Assembly (NCBI RefSeq): GCF_000430505.1
Contig: NZ_AUMD01000012.1
Location: forward strand, 455,547-519,546
Reading direction: 5' to 3'
Source: Eisenibacter elegans DSM 3317
GTDB taxonomy: Bacteria; Bacteroidota; Bacteroidia; Cytophagales; Microscillaceae
Length of the DNA stretch: 64,000 nt
Both the position numbers and the translations under genes were made by a program. The notes under the pieces were generated by a model. The model made no database searches. It saw nothing but the letters and a program-made list of their open reading frames with translations, and was not told where the DNA came from. Position 1 is the first letter of the stretch. Every line of letters begins with the position of its first letter. Of this stretch, positions 17,683 to 25,728 are shown piece after piece.

Positions 17683-17717
17683 TTTGAAAGGCAGTTTTCA
17701 AAAATATCGTATCTTTG
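17683..17717 (+). promoter_or_regulatory. Promoter of the crotonase gene (TTTG and TATCTTTG)
   Basis: TTTG at 17683-17686 and TATCTTTG at 17710-17717, with a spacer of 23 bases, slightly long for the Bacteroidota consensus. The -7 box is part of a small inverted repeat (GTATCTT TGTG AAGATAC). The ATG is 105 bases downstream. Confidence 0.6.
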
Positions 17718-17821
17718 TGAAGATACCCTGTTTGATACTTGTTTTTGTTGGAAAAGTACAATAACTTGTTCAAATAGTTTTACTGAAAAACGGTCTACCT
17801 ACTCCTCTAAACTACCTTTCT

Positions 17822-18643
17822 ATGCCTGCTGAATTCCAAACACTTAAACTGCATATCCAAAATAATGTCGCGCTGCTGACGCTCAACAACCCTGAAAAGG
17901 CCAATGCGATGACGGCTGCTTTTTGGACAGAACTGCCCCAAGCCCTAGCTCATATCGACCAAACCCCCGAAGCACGGGTGGTGGTCTTGAGTGGCGAAGG
18001 CAAACATTTTACCTCAGGCATCGACTTGCAGATGCTGATGGGAATGAAACAAAGCTTTGACAAGTTCAGCTGCCCTGCCCGTGCACGAGAATTCCTCCGC
18101 CTCGATATCCTCCGCCTTCAAGAGGCTTTTACGGCCATTGAACGCTGCCGCAAACCCGTCATTGCCGCCATTCACGGCGCGTGTATAGGCGGCGGGGTAG
18201 ATATGGTTACGGCCTGCGATATGCGCTATTGTACGGATGATGCCTTCTTTGTTGTCAAAGAGATAGACCTCGGTATGGTGGCCGACGTAGGCACGCTCCA
18301 GCGCTTGCCCAAAATCATCCCCGATGGTATTGCCCGCGAGATGGTCTACACAGGCCGCAAAGTTTCTGGCCAAGAGGCTGTACGCGTTGGCTTGGCTAAC
18401 AACAGCTTTGCTGACAAGGAGGCGCTGATGGAAGGGGTGATGAATATCGCCCGTAATATCGCCGAGAAATCACCGCTCTCTATCCGAGGTACCAAGGAGA
18501 TGTTGCTCTACACCCGCGAACACAGCGTAGACGAGGGACTCAACTATATCGCTACTTGGAATGCGGCCATGCTCTTCTCCAACGACATCCAAGAGGGGCT
18601 GATGGCGCAGATGCAAAAGCGTACCCCCAAGTTTGAAGATTGA
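17822..18643 (+). CDS. Crotonase family protein, delta(3,5)-delta(2,4)-dienoyl-CoA isomerase-like
   Basis: 273 residues. The crotonase oxyanion-hole motifs are SGEGKHFTSGIDLQML and IHGACIGGGVDMVTACD. The segment around YCTDDAFFVVKEIDLGMVADVGTLQRLP is the diagnostic pattern of the eukaryotic ECH1/dienoyl-CoA isomerase group, retaining an Asp after GGGV, a Glu in KEID and an Asp in VADVG that correspond to its three acidic active-site residues. It would move double bonds of dienoyl-CoA during breakdown of unsaturated fatty acids. It diverges from the phosphatase gene and is the only gene of its transcript, with a hairpin after the stop. Confidence 0.9.
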   Translation: MPAEFQTLKLHIQNNVALLTLNNPEKANAMTAAFWTELPQALAHIDQTPEARVVVLSGEGKHFTSGIDLQMLMGMKQSFDKFSCPARAREFLRLDILRLQEAFTAIERCRKPVIAAIHGACIGGGVDMVTACDMRYCTDDAFFVVKEIDLGMVADVGTLQRLPKIIPDGIAREMVYTGRKVSGQEAVRVGLANNSFADKEALMEGVMNIARNIAEKSPLSIRGTKEMLLYTREHSVDEGLNYIATWNAAMLFSNDIQEGLMAQMQKRTPKFED

Positions 18644-18660
18644 GTTTATGTTACCCAGTA

Positions 18661-18701
18661 CAACAGGCTTGTGGGAGGTTCTGAAAATCCATAGCCTGTT
18701 G
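18661..18701 (+). terminator. Possible terminator of the crotonase gene
   Basis: A 9-base inverted repeat (CAACAGGCT / AGCCTGTTG) with a 23-base loop lies 17 bases after the stop and is followed by GTTTAT. The long loop and weak T run make it only a moderate candidate. Confidence 0.45.
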
Positions 18702-18758
18702 GTTTATACCATATTACGACAGATTTTTGAAACAAGAAACTTTAGATACCACTAGACT

Positions 18759-19151
18759 ATGCGCCGTTTTATCATACTTGGTATCATAGGGCTGCTTTGG
18801 GGGTTGAGTAACCCAACTGTCGTTGCTCAAAGCGACCCAGTGTTGTTCTGGTTACAAGAGCAAAAACTCAAACCACCCAACTTGCAACTGCGTATTTACT
18901 TTAGTACCAATATGTTATTGGATAGAGACGGTTGGGTTACTAGTCACAAAGGCCACAAGACCCGCTCGGGCAACAATCACGAATTTGCCCTAGAAAACTA
19001 CCAAGTAAATAGCTGGAACACCCTCAGTACTGGTGAGGCAATCTTTGTCGATACTGATCAAGGAAGTCTGTTCTTGCCCTACAAAAGTATTCTGTTGATG
19101 CAGGCTACTACCGAAAACGACAAGCAGCTTTGGATAGTGTATCTGAAATAG
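18759..19151 (+). CDS. Small exported protein of unknown function
   Basis: 130 residues with a signal peptide (MRRFIILGIIGLLWGLSNPT, cleavage at VVAQ-S). The rest is a beta-rich domain (LQLRIYFSTNMLL, FALENYQVNSWNTLSTGEAIFVDT, LFLPYKSILLM, QLWIVYLK). No family is recognised. It stands alone between the crotonase gene and a 436-base gap. Confidence 0.65.
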   Translation: MRRFIILGIIGLLWGLSNPTVVAQSDPVLFWLQEQKLKPPNLQLRIYFSTNMLLDRDGWVTSHKGHKTRSGNNHEFALENYQVNSWNTLSTGEAIFVDTDQGSLFLPYKSILLMQATTENDKQLWIVYLK

Positions 19152-19587
19152 AACAGGATTCATCGGATTTGAGGATGAACAAGGCTAGATGGTACGCTAA
19201 GGGTATCAATTTCACAGACTAAGAGCGTGTTTGAATTTTCGGCGCGACACTCAAAACAGCTGATTTTTGTGCTGCTATTAGGCAAAAAGCGCAGGTGTTA
19301 CCATTTAACCCACGATTTTAATCTTGGGAGGGCTACAACGAGTATTTTTAACGACATAATAGCGCAAAAAGCAGCGTTTCGGTGTCGATGAAGAGAATTT
19401 TAAACGAGCGCTAGTAGTCATTGTATATCAATACTTCCCTCAAACTGTAGATTCAGTCCAAAAATCACAAACATAATACGGTATCCCTAGTTTTTCAATA
19501 ATAGTGCTGTCAGCAGCAGGCCGCTACCAAGGCCGGTCGTTTGGCAGTTGCTTTCACAACTGATAATTTGATTGCTCGTTGCTACTT
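19152..19587. other. 436-base intergenic region with a weak imperfect inverted pair
   Basis: No gene is seen. The stretch from 19222 (AGAGCGTGTTTGAATTTTC) to 19411 (in reverse, AGCGCTCGTTTAAAATTCTC) has imperfect inverted ends, 12 of 19 matching, with a noncoding interior. This could be a decayed small insertion element. The rest is featureless apart from a GC-rich patch near 19520. Confidence 0.35.
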
Positions 19588-20313
19588 ATGGCCAACATTC
19601 CTACCACTCATCCCGATTTCTTAAAAGCTTTACAATATTGCGAACAGGGGCAATATCAAGCGGCCTTACTATTGCTCGAAAAGGTGTTGTATGAACACCC
19701 TGCCCACGCCGAGAGCCTGTACAACAAAGGCTTGGTTTTGAGTAAATTAGGTCAATATAAGGCCGCTGTAGAAACGTATACATTGGCCCTGGCCCAAGCC
19801 CCTGACCAAGCGCTGGTCTATAGTGAACGAGGGGTAGCCTACCACCAACTCAAAGACAACCGCGCTGCGCTAGAAGACCTTAGCACTGCCCTCAAACTAG
19901 AACCCGAAAACCCCTATCGCTATGCCAGTCGCGCCTATGTGCGCGCACACGTAGGCGACATCAAAGGGGCTATCGCCGATTATAAACAGGCTATCGCGCT
20001 TGACCCCGAAGATGCTATCGCCCTCAACAACCTAGGCCTGCTCGAAGAGAAAGCCGGACGCAAAAAAGCCGCCCAAGAGTTTTATGACAGGGCGGATGCC
20101 ATTGCGGATAAGGGCAAATCTTTTGACAAGCCTGATATCGATACAATCTTGGCTGAATACGAAACCCATAAGGCCATACAAGAAAAACTGCATCAGTCCG
20201 AACCGCCACCGCCTACGCGCCTACAGGTCATCGCAGAGGTTTTTACCAAGGCCGATACTTTCCGGGAGTTTGTAGATTTTGCTAAGAAAACATTGGGCTT
20301 GCGCAAAAAATAA
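19588..20313 (+). CDS. Tetratricopeptide repeat protein
   Basis: 241 residues. At least four TPR units follow the Trp-less TPR pattern: LKALQYCEQGQYQAALLLLEKVL, AESLYNKGLVLSKLGQYKAAVETYTLAL, ALVYSERGVAYHQLKDNRAALEDLSTAL and YASRAYVRAHVGDIKGAIADYKQAI, then AIALNNLGLLEEKAGRKKAAQEFYDRA. A short tail carries LRVIAEVF-like helical sequence and FVDFAKKTLGL. There is no signal peptide, so it is a cytoplasmic scaffold of unknown partner. The ATG at 19588 is preferred over TTG at 19579. Confidence 0.9.
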   Translation: MANIPTTHPDFLKALQYCEQGQYQAALLLLEKVLYEHPAHAESLYNKGLVLSKLGQYKAAVETYTLALAQAPDQALVYSERGVAYHQLKDNRAALEDLSTALKLEPENPYRYASRAYVRAHVGDIKGAIADYKQAIALDPEDAIALNNLGLLEEKAGRKKAAQEFYDRADAIADKGKSFDKPDIDTILAEYETHKAIQEKLHQSEPPPPTRLQVIAEVFTKADTFREFVDFAKKTLGLRKK

Positions 20314-20408
20314 CATGCCACCAAAAGGGTTTGACAGAAGATAAACAAAGAGAATAGCACAAAGGCGAAATTTTTGTTAAAAAATACGGCATCATTTGTG
20401 CTAACTTT

Positions 20409-20416
20409 TATCTTTG
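20409..20416 (+). promoter_or_regulatory. -7 promoter element TATCTTTG that decides the start of the next gene
   Basis: TATCTTTG lies 21 bases before the ATG at 20437. An alternative start at 20374 would lie upstream of this promoter, so 20437 is favoured. Confidence 0.65.
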
Positions 20417-20436
20417 TGAGCCAAAACCTTTTTCAT

Positions 20437-20850
20437 ATGACCTATATCATTCATCTCATCAGTTCTTTGGTCTGGTTAGTATTGGCTAGCTGGAGCACAC
20501 CGGTTCAGGAGCCGCTGTTGGTGAAAGAATGGCAGCGCGATACCGTAATGGTAAAACCTTGGGGCAAGGAAGCCTTGAGCGAAGCCAACAAACGTTTGGT
20601 ACACTACCCACTCTCACCCCTAGAGGCCTCTCAACAGCTAGAAGCCTTGGCATTGCAGAAAAACCAACAGTATACGCTCAATGGCGACACCCAAGGAGTC
20701 TGGAGGCTCAGCGGCGACCGCAAAACCCTGATGCTGATGAAGGGCGCGCTTGAGGGGCGTTGGCTGATAGAAGAGGTCAGCGAACAACGGCTGCACCTCT
20801 CCCTAATTACCCAAAACGAGCGCATAGACCTCGTCTTGAAAGCCAAGTAG
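20437..20850 (+). CDS. Small exported protein of unknown function
   Basis: 137 residues beginning MTYIIHLISSLVWLVLASWS, a signal peptide or membrane anchor. The mature part (TLNGDTQGVWRLSGDRKTLMLMKGALEGRWLIEEVSEQRLHLSL) looks like a lipocalin-like or calycin-like barrel, as in many small Bacteroidota exported proteins that compare 'no treatment' states. No named family is certain. It is convergent with the MEST-like hydrolase gene, whose stop is two bases away. Confidence 0.65.
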   Translation: MTYIIHLISSLVWLVLASWSTPVQEPLLVKEWQRDTVMVKPWGKEALSEANKRLVHYPLSPLEASQQLEALALQKNQQYTLNGDTQGVWRLSGDRKTLMLMKGALEGRWLIEEVSEQRLHLSLITQNERIDLVLKAK

Positions 20851-20852
20851 CC

Positions 20853-21752
20853 TTACCCTTGTAGATGTGGGGCTACAAAAGCCCAAAAAGCCTCCCACAC
20901 AGCCTCGGGCGCTTCTACTTGTGGATAATGCCCTATCTCGGGCAGCAAAATAGTGTCAGGATTGGGCACTAGAGCCTTGTAACGCGCCACCATATGTGCC
21001 CCCGAAACAGGGTCTGCCGCCCCATCAATTACCCGCAGGGGGATTTGTGTATTGACCAATGCGCCTACCCAACGCTCTCGATAGCGCTTGCGCTCACGCA
21101 TATAGCCAATGAGCTTATGTAGAATATTTTTCCCTCCTTCGCGGGTGATGAGCGCCCAAAAATGCTGGTATTCTTCTTCTGAAGGAGGAGTGTTTTTTCC
21201 AAAAATCCCCTGAAATGTTTTCCGAAACTTGGCCTCTCCATAAAGCCGCACCAGCAGAAACCCTACAGGGCTTTGCAAAAGATGTTGAATAGGCTTGGCG
21301 TGGTGTGTTTCGGGGAAAAGCCCGCCGTTCAAGAAGCAGATTGATTTGATAGACAAGCCCGTTGCTTGGCTGCCGTATCGGCGGCGGTCTTCGTAGCGTG
21401 CCAACAGCTCCTGAGCCACAGTATCGCCATAGTCGTGGGCTAAGATATGAACTTGGGTGATGCCTAGCTGCTTGAGGAGATTTTCGTGAAGCGTGGCTTG
21501 ATCCAGAATGCTGTAGGCATACCGGTAAGGTTTGGCCGAAAAGCCAAAACCTATCATATCCGGAGCCACTACCTCGAAGTGCTGTGTGAGCTGGGGCCAT
21601 AACTTGACCCAGTCCCAAGAGGCGGTAGGGTAGCCGTGGATACAGACTAGCGCCTCGCCCTGTCCTTCGTGTCGATAGAACAGCTGATGTCCTCGGTATT
21701 GGCTGTAGTGTCCTTGCGACAGCCACTGTTCGGGAGTGGTTTGTGTGTGCAT
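20853..21752 (-). CDS. Alpha/beta hydrolase resembling eukaryotic MEST/PEG1
   Basis: 299 residues. The alpha/beta hydrolase core has oxyanion-side VCIHGYPTASWDW, nucleophile elbow LAHDYGDTVAQELLAR with Asp as nucleophile, an acid in VIDGAADPVSG, and a catalytic His in EIGHYPQVEAPE. Asp nucleophiles occur in haloalkane dehalogenases and epoxide hydrolases. The long match in the HDYGD elbow, IKSICFLNGGLFPETH, and the cap sequence RERWVGALVNTQIPLRVIDG is closest, from memory, to the imprinted vertebrate gene product MEST, whose reaction is unknown. The ATG at 21750-21752 is preferred to a GTG at 21794. It follows menE by 45 bases. Confidence 0.88.
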   Translation of the reverse strand: MHTQTTPEQWLSQGHYSQYRGHQLFYRHEGQGEALVCIHGYPTASWDWVKLWPQLTQHFEVVAPDMIGFGFSAKPYRYAYSILDQATLHENLLKQLGITQVHILAHDYGDTVAQELLARYEDRRRYGSQATGLSIKSICFLNGGLFPETHHAKPIQHLLQSPVGFLLVRLYGEAKFRKTFQGIFGKNTPPSEEEYQHFWALITREGGKNILHKLIGYMRERKRYRERWVGALVNTQIPLRVIDGAADPVSGAHMVARYKALVPNPDTILLPEIGHYPQVEAPEAVWEAFWAFVAPHLQG

Positions 21753-21797
21753 AGATTTATGGTAGGTTAGTGTTAGTCGTAGTGAGGGAGCCACAAC

Positions 21798-22922
21798 TTA
21801 GGTAGCTGGAGCATCTGCAATCAGCCCCATAGCCAACAAGGTTTGGCGGCGTTGAATTTTGGCACTGGCAGTTTGTACAAATTTGGGTGAAAAATACAAT
21901 TGCTTGGGAGTCTCATATTTGCCCAGCAGCGCCTGATGGTTTATCAAATGCCAAAAGCGGGCTGTTTGGGCTTCGTCCCAAGGGGGGCTTTCTATAATTA
22001 GGCAAACCTGTTGCCCCAACTGGGGGTGTGGCAAGCCGGCTACAAAAAACAGATATGGCAAGCCCATATCAGCCAATACCAGACTGATGGCGCGCTCTAC
22101 TTTTTCGGCAGGAACTTTTACCCCTCCACTATTGATGATATTGTCGAGCCTCCCCAACCAGCGGAAGCCTTTTGGAGGATGTAGTGTTACCCAATCATTG
22201 GTTTGTATCCATTCGTGTTGGGTTACGGCACCTTTGATGGCCAGTGCGCCGCGATGATCACATTTTATCTCAATACCGGGCAAGGTTACAAACGTTTCGT
22301 CGGCGGCTGTACCGTTGAGGCGTTGTAGGGCGATATGTGAGATGGTTTCTGTCATCCCATAGGTCGCATATACCGCAGCGTGTAGTTGTTGTAGCGATTG
22401 TGTAAGGCTAGGACTTACCGCAGCGCCCCCAATGAGGATGTGTTGCCAATTATCAGTATATTGTCGATAGGCCGCTGTATGTACGATAGCTTCGGCCTGT
22501 AGAGGCACTAAGGCTACCAAGGCGAAAGGAGGGCTTTTGGGGAAATGTGTTTGCAATAAGGCCACAGGGTTGCCCACTGGCGGCAGCCAATACAAATCCA
22601 TATCGGCCATCATCGCCCTGACGAGCATCATCCGCCCCCCAATATAATTGGTATTGAGGCATAGCAAGGCGCAGCCTCCTTTGCCCAAACCTAGGGCTTG
22701 TAGGGTACTGCGGGCGCTATGTTCCATCAACTCTCGCGCCAAACGGATGGTTTTGGGCTGCCCTGTAGAGCCAGAAGTTTGCAGGTCAAACTCGGCTTGC
22801 CCTCGATACCAGGCCTGACAAAAAGCCAAGGCATCGGCCAAGGCATCGGGTAACCCAACAAGGGATAGTGTAGGCCAGTCTTCGGCTTGCCAAACATCAG
22901 TTGGGCTAAAAATCCAGCGCAT
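21798..22922 (-). CDS. menE: AMP-binding ligase, o-succinylbenzoate-CoA ligase-like
   Basis: 374 residues, shorter than full acyl-CoA ligases and matching compact MenE proteins of Bacteroidota. Visible adenylation motifs are LQTSGSTGQPKTIRLA (phosphate loop), VYATYGMTETISHIALQRL (A5-like), RWLGRLDNIINSGGVKVPAEKVE (A8) and KIQRRQ with the C-terminal catalytic Lys. MenE activates o-succinylbenzoate in menaquinone synthesis. Other men genes are not visible here, so the exact substrate remains inferred. Its ATG overlaps the TAA of the TerB-like gene (TAATG), which suggests coupled translation. Confidence 0.82.
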   Translation of the reverse strand: MRWIFSPTDVWQAEDWPTLSLVGLPDALADALAFCQAWYRGQAEFDLQTSGSTGQPKTIRLARELMEHSARSTLQALGLGKGGCALLCLNTNYIGGRMMLVRAMMADMDLYWLPPVGNPVALLQTHFPKSPPFALVALVPLQAEAIVHTAAYRQYTDNWQHILIGGAAVSPSLTQSLQQLHAAVYATYGMTETISHIALQRLNGTAADETFVTLPGIEIKCDHRGALAIKGAVTQHEWIQTNDWVTLHPPKGFRWLGRLDNIINSGGVKVPAEKVERAISLVLADMGLPYLFFVAGLPHPQLGQQVCLIIESPPWDEAQTARFWHLINHQALLGKYETPKQLYFSPKFVQTASAKIQRRQTLLAMGLIADAPAT

Positions 22923-23317
22923 TAGGCAATAGGCTTTTGAAAATTTTGTTGGTAGATGATTCTGATGTCGTGTTCGAAACGTTGGAGCAATTCCCTCTCC
23001 TCGTCGACAATTCCGGCTACCTCGGCCACTCTGGTCAGAATACGGATAAATTTATCAATCAACTCTGGCGTAAGGCCTTGTCGATTTTGTTTGATAAAAA
23101 ATAACACACTCCGGTAGGCGCTATCCAAATCGCCTATATCTTGGAGAATGTCGAAGCGATTTTCGGCCAGCCAGCTGTGCTTGCCCAGCTCATCATGGAT
23201 GGCTTTTTTGAAAGCTTGTACTTCTTCGGCCATAAACTGGTTGTCGGCCTGCGCGATTACATAAGACAACTCAGCAACCGCCCGGAAGAGATTGTGTTGA
23301 GCAAGTGTCAATTCCAT
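22922..23317 (-). CDS. TerB-like protein
   Basis: 131 residues with the two-helix acidic pattern of the TerB family: AVAELSYVIAQADNQFMAEEVQAFKKAI and a second unit FIRILTRVAEVAGIVDEERELLQRFEHDI. TerB proteins are helical, metal-binding and membrane-linked, and appear with tellurite resistance or stress genes as well as alone. The ATG at 23315-23317 precedes MELTLAQHNLF; the frame opens 13 codons earlier. It overlaps menE by one base and is the first gene of a minus-strand run with menE and the MEST-like hydrolase. Confidence 0.78.
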   Translation of the reverse strand: MELTLAQHNLFRAVAELSYVIAQADNQFMAEEVQAFKKAIHDELGKHSWLAENRFDILQDIGDLDSAYRSVLFFIKQNRQGLTPELIDKFIRILTRVAEVAGIVDEERELLQRFEHDIRIIYQQNFQKPIA

Positions 23318-23476
23318 AAGTTCAAGGTGTTGGGTGTGTGTGATTGGTAGCAGCAAATTACGAAAAAATATTGGTTAAGGCACAAAAAGCTTCAAAAAGT
23401 CCTATTATACAGCGACATCAAAGCATAGGTACATTGACTAATCAAATTCGAAACCATACAAAACAAACAAATGTTG

Positions 23477-23484
23477 TAATTTTG
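23477..23484 (+). promoter_or_regulatory. -7 promoter element TAATTTTG upstream of mnmD
   Basis: Matches TAnnTTTG, 74 bases before the ATG of the MnmD gene. No clear -33 TTTG is seen. Confidence 0.5.
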
Positions 23485-23557
23485 TATTTTATATTAAGCC
23501 ACAGGCATTTGGGCGAAGCCCTCAACCAAAGCGTGCGTGTGCTAAGTAAGATGGATT

Positions 23558-24235
23558 ATGTCAGACATAGAAATACATATCACTGATGATGGCTCACAGA
23601 CCTTGTTTAGCCGTCGTTTCAACGAGATTTACCACTCCCGCCAAGGAGCTATCGAAGAGTCGCAACACGTATTCATTGATGCGGGGCTGCGTTATATTGC
23701 CGAGCGCTATCCTGTGGTTCGATTGCTGGAGGTAGGCTTTGGTACAGGCCTCAACGCCTTGTTGACTTTTCAGGCAATGCAACAGAGCTACCCCCAGCAG
23801 CATTTGAGTTATACAGGGTTGGAGCCTTTTCCTATTCCGATGGAGATTGTCTCGCAGTTGCTGTATCCGGCAATGGTCGATGAGGCGCTTACGCCGCTCT
23901 ATCATCAACTACACGCGCAGCCCGCAGGGGAAGTTTTGGTCTTGGAGGAGCGCCTGTCTTTTTGTAAGATAGCCTCTGCCATCCAACATTATGAACATCC
24001 ACAACCTGATATCAACTTGGTATACTTCGATGCGTTTGCCCCTACCAAACAACCCGAGATGTGGGACTATTCGGTGCTGGAGTCTATCTACCGTTGGATG
24101 GCCACCGATGCGGTCTTGGTTACCTATTGTGCCAAGGGTCAATTTAAACGTGATTTGAAAGCCATTGGCTTTGAGGTAGAATCCTTGCCCGGCCCCAATC
24201 GCAAGCGTGAGATGGTACGCGCTCACAAGCGCTAG
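23558..24235 (+). CDS. mnmD: tRNA 5-methylaminomethyl-2-thiouridine methyltransferase (MnmD)
   Basis: 225 residues equivalent to the N-terminal methyltransferase part of MnmC, without the FAD oxidase part. Motifs are RLLEVGFGTGLNALLTFQAM (SAM loop), YTGLEPFPIPMEIV, NLVYFDAFAPTKQPEMWD and LVTYCAKGQFKRDLKAIGFEVE. It methylates the wobble nm5(s2)U34 in tRNA. Stand-alone MnmD is known in several bacterial groups. Its stop overlaps the stop of the convergent DUF2236 gene in the four bases CTAG at 24232-24235. Confidence 0.93.
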   Translation: MSDIEIHITDDGSQTLFSRRFNEIYHSRQGAIEESQHVFIDAGLRYIAERYPVVRLLEVGFGTGLNALLTFQAMQQSYPQQHLSYTGLEPFPIPMEIVSQLLYPAMVDEALTPLYHQLHAQPAGEVLVLEERLSFCKIASAIQHYEHPQPDINLVYFDAFAPTKQPEMWDYSVLESIYRWMATDAVLVTYCAKGQFKRDLKAIGFEVESLPGPNRKREMVRAHKR

Positions 24236-25320
24236 CCCAGATGTAATGGGGGGACAAATCCGGCCTCCCACTGTGCCAGTTGTTGCCTGATATTGGCGCT
24301 GGTACGGCGCGAAGGCTGGCTGCCAAACAAGAAATTTTGGGTTTGAATACCCTGCTTGAGCGCCCATATCAAGGCCTGGTGGCTGAGCGTAGCCGCAGGA
24401 ATATCAAGCATATCGGCAATCTCAGCTCCCAACAAATCCCGCATATATGACACCCAAAAACCTTGGGGCAAGCGTGCAAATACGGGGTTGTCTTGGCCGG
24501 ACTGCGCCAGGCTCTGGAGCAAGGCTTTGGTGAGCGATTGCCCCTCTTCCGAGGGGCGGAAGTGCCTTTGGCCAATTCGCTTGCTCAACCAAAAAGCTGC
24601 TTTTGCATTGTTTGGTAAGAGGTCTTCGCTGATTCCGAGGCCATACCCAATCACATTCCAGAGGTGTAGATAGTCAAGCGCTTCTTGGCTGCTGACCTGC
24701 CAGCCGCTATGGCGCAAGCCGCGCAATACCAACCAAGAAAAGGCTAGATTGGTACCAGCCATATCTTCTTGGTTGACCGGAACCCCCCAATGGCTGCTGT
24801 CCCAAGTTTTGTGTCGGAGGAGATGATGCCTGACGGTGGCATGCATAAGCCTAACCTTCAGAATAGAGGCCCAGGCGCTGCCCTGCTCTCCAAATCCTTG
24901 AGGGGCAGTTACGTCGACAACAAACTGTGCTGTTTCGCCCAAACGCTGGTAGGTTTGCGAGCGTATACGCTCCGTATAGCAGAGTACTTTTGCTCCTAAG
25001 GCAGCAGCATAACAATATGGCAAAGACAGCAAACCCAACAACAATAAAACCGGTTGTGTGTGTTTGTCAAAAAAAACACTCGCACGGTTCATTGCCTGAG
25101 TATCGGCCCAAGGCGGCAGTTGCTGGTGTTGACTAAAATATTCTTGCAAAAATGGCGATAACCCTGCTTTGGTCAGGTCTTGGTTTGTTTTGATACTATG
25201 TAATTGACGCATATACTGAGCAGTATGCGCCGTATTGGCAAACATCTCCTGAACAACTGCGTCGGCGGCAGCATCCCCCTCTTGTCTTTTGGTGGCTAAC
25301 TGTTGATCTGAGTAGTACAT
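24232..25320 (-). CDS. DUF2236/oxygenase MpaB family protein
   Basis: 362 residues in the family of MpaB, latex-clearing protein and related heme-binding DUF2236 oxygenases. The central motif RLMHATVRHHLLRHKTWDSS, then WGVPVNQEDMAGTNLAFSW, GYGLGISEDLLP and a C-terminal RQQLAQWEAG-like end fit the family. The conserved His and Arg expected near heme are present (RLMHATVRHHL). Natural substrates of bacterial members are mostly unknown. The frame extends 24 codons upstream to a TTG; ATG at 25318-25320 begins MYYSDQQLATKRQ. It is convergent with mnmD with stop overlap. Confidence 0.83.
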   Translation of the reverse strand: MYYSDQQLATKRQEGDAAADAVVQEMFANTAHTAQYMRQLHSIKTNQDLTKAGLSPFLQEYFSQHQQLPPWADTQAMNRASVFFDKHTQPVLLLLGLLSLPYCYAAALGAKVLCYTERIRSQTYQRLGETAQFVVDVTAPQGFGEQGSAWASILKVRLMHATVRHHLLRHKTWDSSHWGVPVNQEDMAGTNLAFSWLVLRGLRHSGWQVSSQEALDYLHLWNVIGYGLGISEDLLPNNAKAAFWLSKRIGQRHFRPSEEGQSLTKALLQSLAQSGQDNPVFARLPQGFWVSYMRDLLGAEIADMLDIPAATLSHQALIWALKQGIQTQNFLFGSQPSRRTSANIRQQLAQWEAGFVPPLHLG

Positions 25321-25444
25321 CGTTTTTGGTATGATAACCTGATGTACCCCAAAAGGTTCGACAATGTGTGAGCGGTATGGACGGTTTTGCAAAGAAGCGC
25401 ACTAAGTAGGCGCTTTTTGTTGTTGTATACACCAAGATGAGATA

Positions 25445-25524
25445 TATGCCCAATCAAAATTGGTTTGGGAAATGTGTGCGTTGAAAATCCTTGAGAATCA
25501 AATCTTGTGAATCTTGGTATAAAA
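25445..25524 (+). repeat. Family A interspersed repeat, copy 3 (internally shortened)
   Basis: Contains TATGCCCAATCAAAATTGG, TTTGGGAAATGTGTGCGTTG, AAAATCCTTGAGAATCA, AATCTTGTGAATCTTGGTAT and AAAAT, but lacks about 25 bases of the middle found in full copies. Confidence 0.85.
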
Positions 25525-25688
25525 TGCCCTGAGCCAATGCCTTATCATTCCTGTAAACCTGATAGCTTGTGGTGTAAAACACAGATAACTATCTGATAGT
25601 CAATTGTTTGTAATGTGTTTTGATCGGTAGCAAGTATAAGCTTACCATCCTAATCTCCAAACCATAGGAATATTCCTAAAATTGTATG

Positions 25689-25696
25689 TACCTTTG
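25689..25696 (+). promoter_or_regulatory. -7 promoter element TACCTTTG of the foldase operon
   Basis: Matches TAnnTTTG 32 bases before the ATG at 25729. A start at 25711 would leave a leader of only about 10 bases, so 25729 is favoured. Confidence 0.65.
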
Positions 25697-25728
25697 CCAT
25701 CTACAATGATATGATTGTTTTTTACCTT

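Larger units (their letters stand above)
25321..25728. other. 408-base gap: divergent region with a family A repeat
   Basis: Between the divergent DUF2236 and foldase genes, it holds the shortened family A copy at 25445-25524 and the -7 box at 25689-25696. The rest, near 25560-25660, is AT-rich with no supported feature. Confidence 0.7.
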
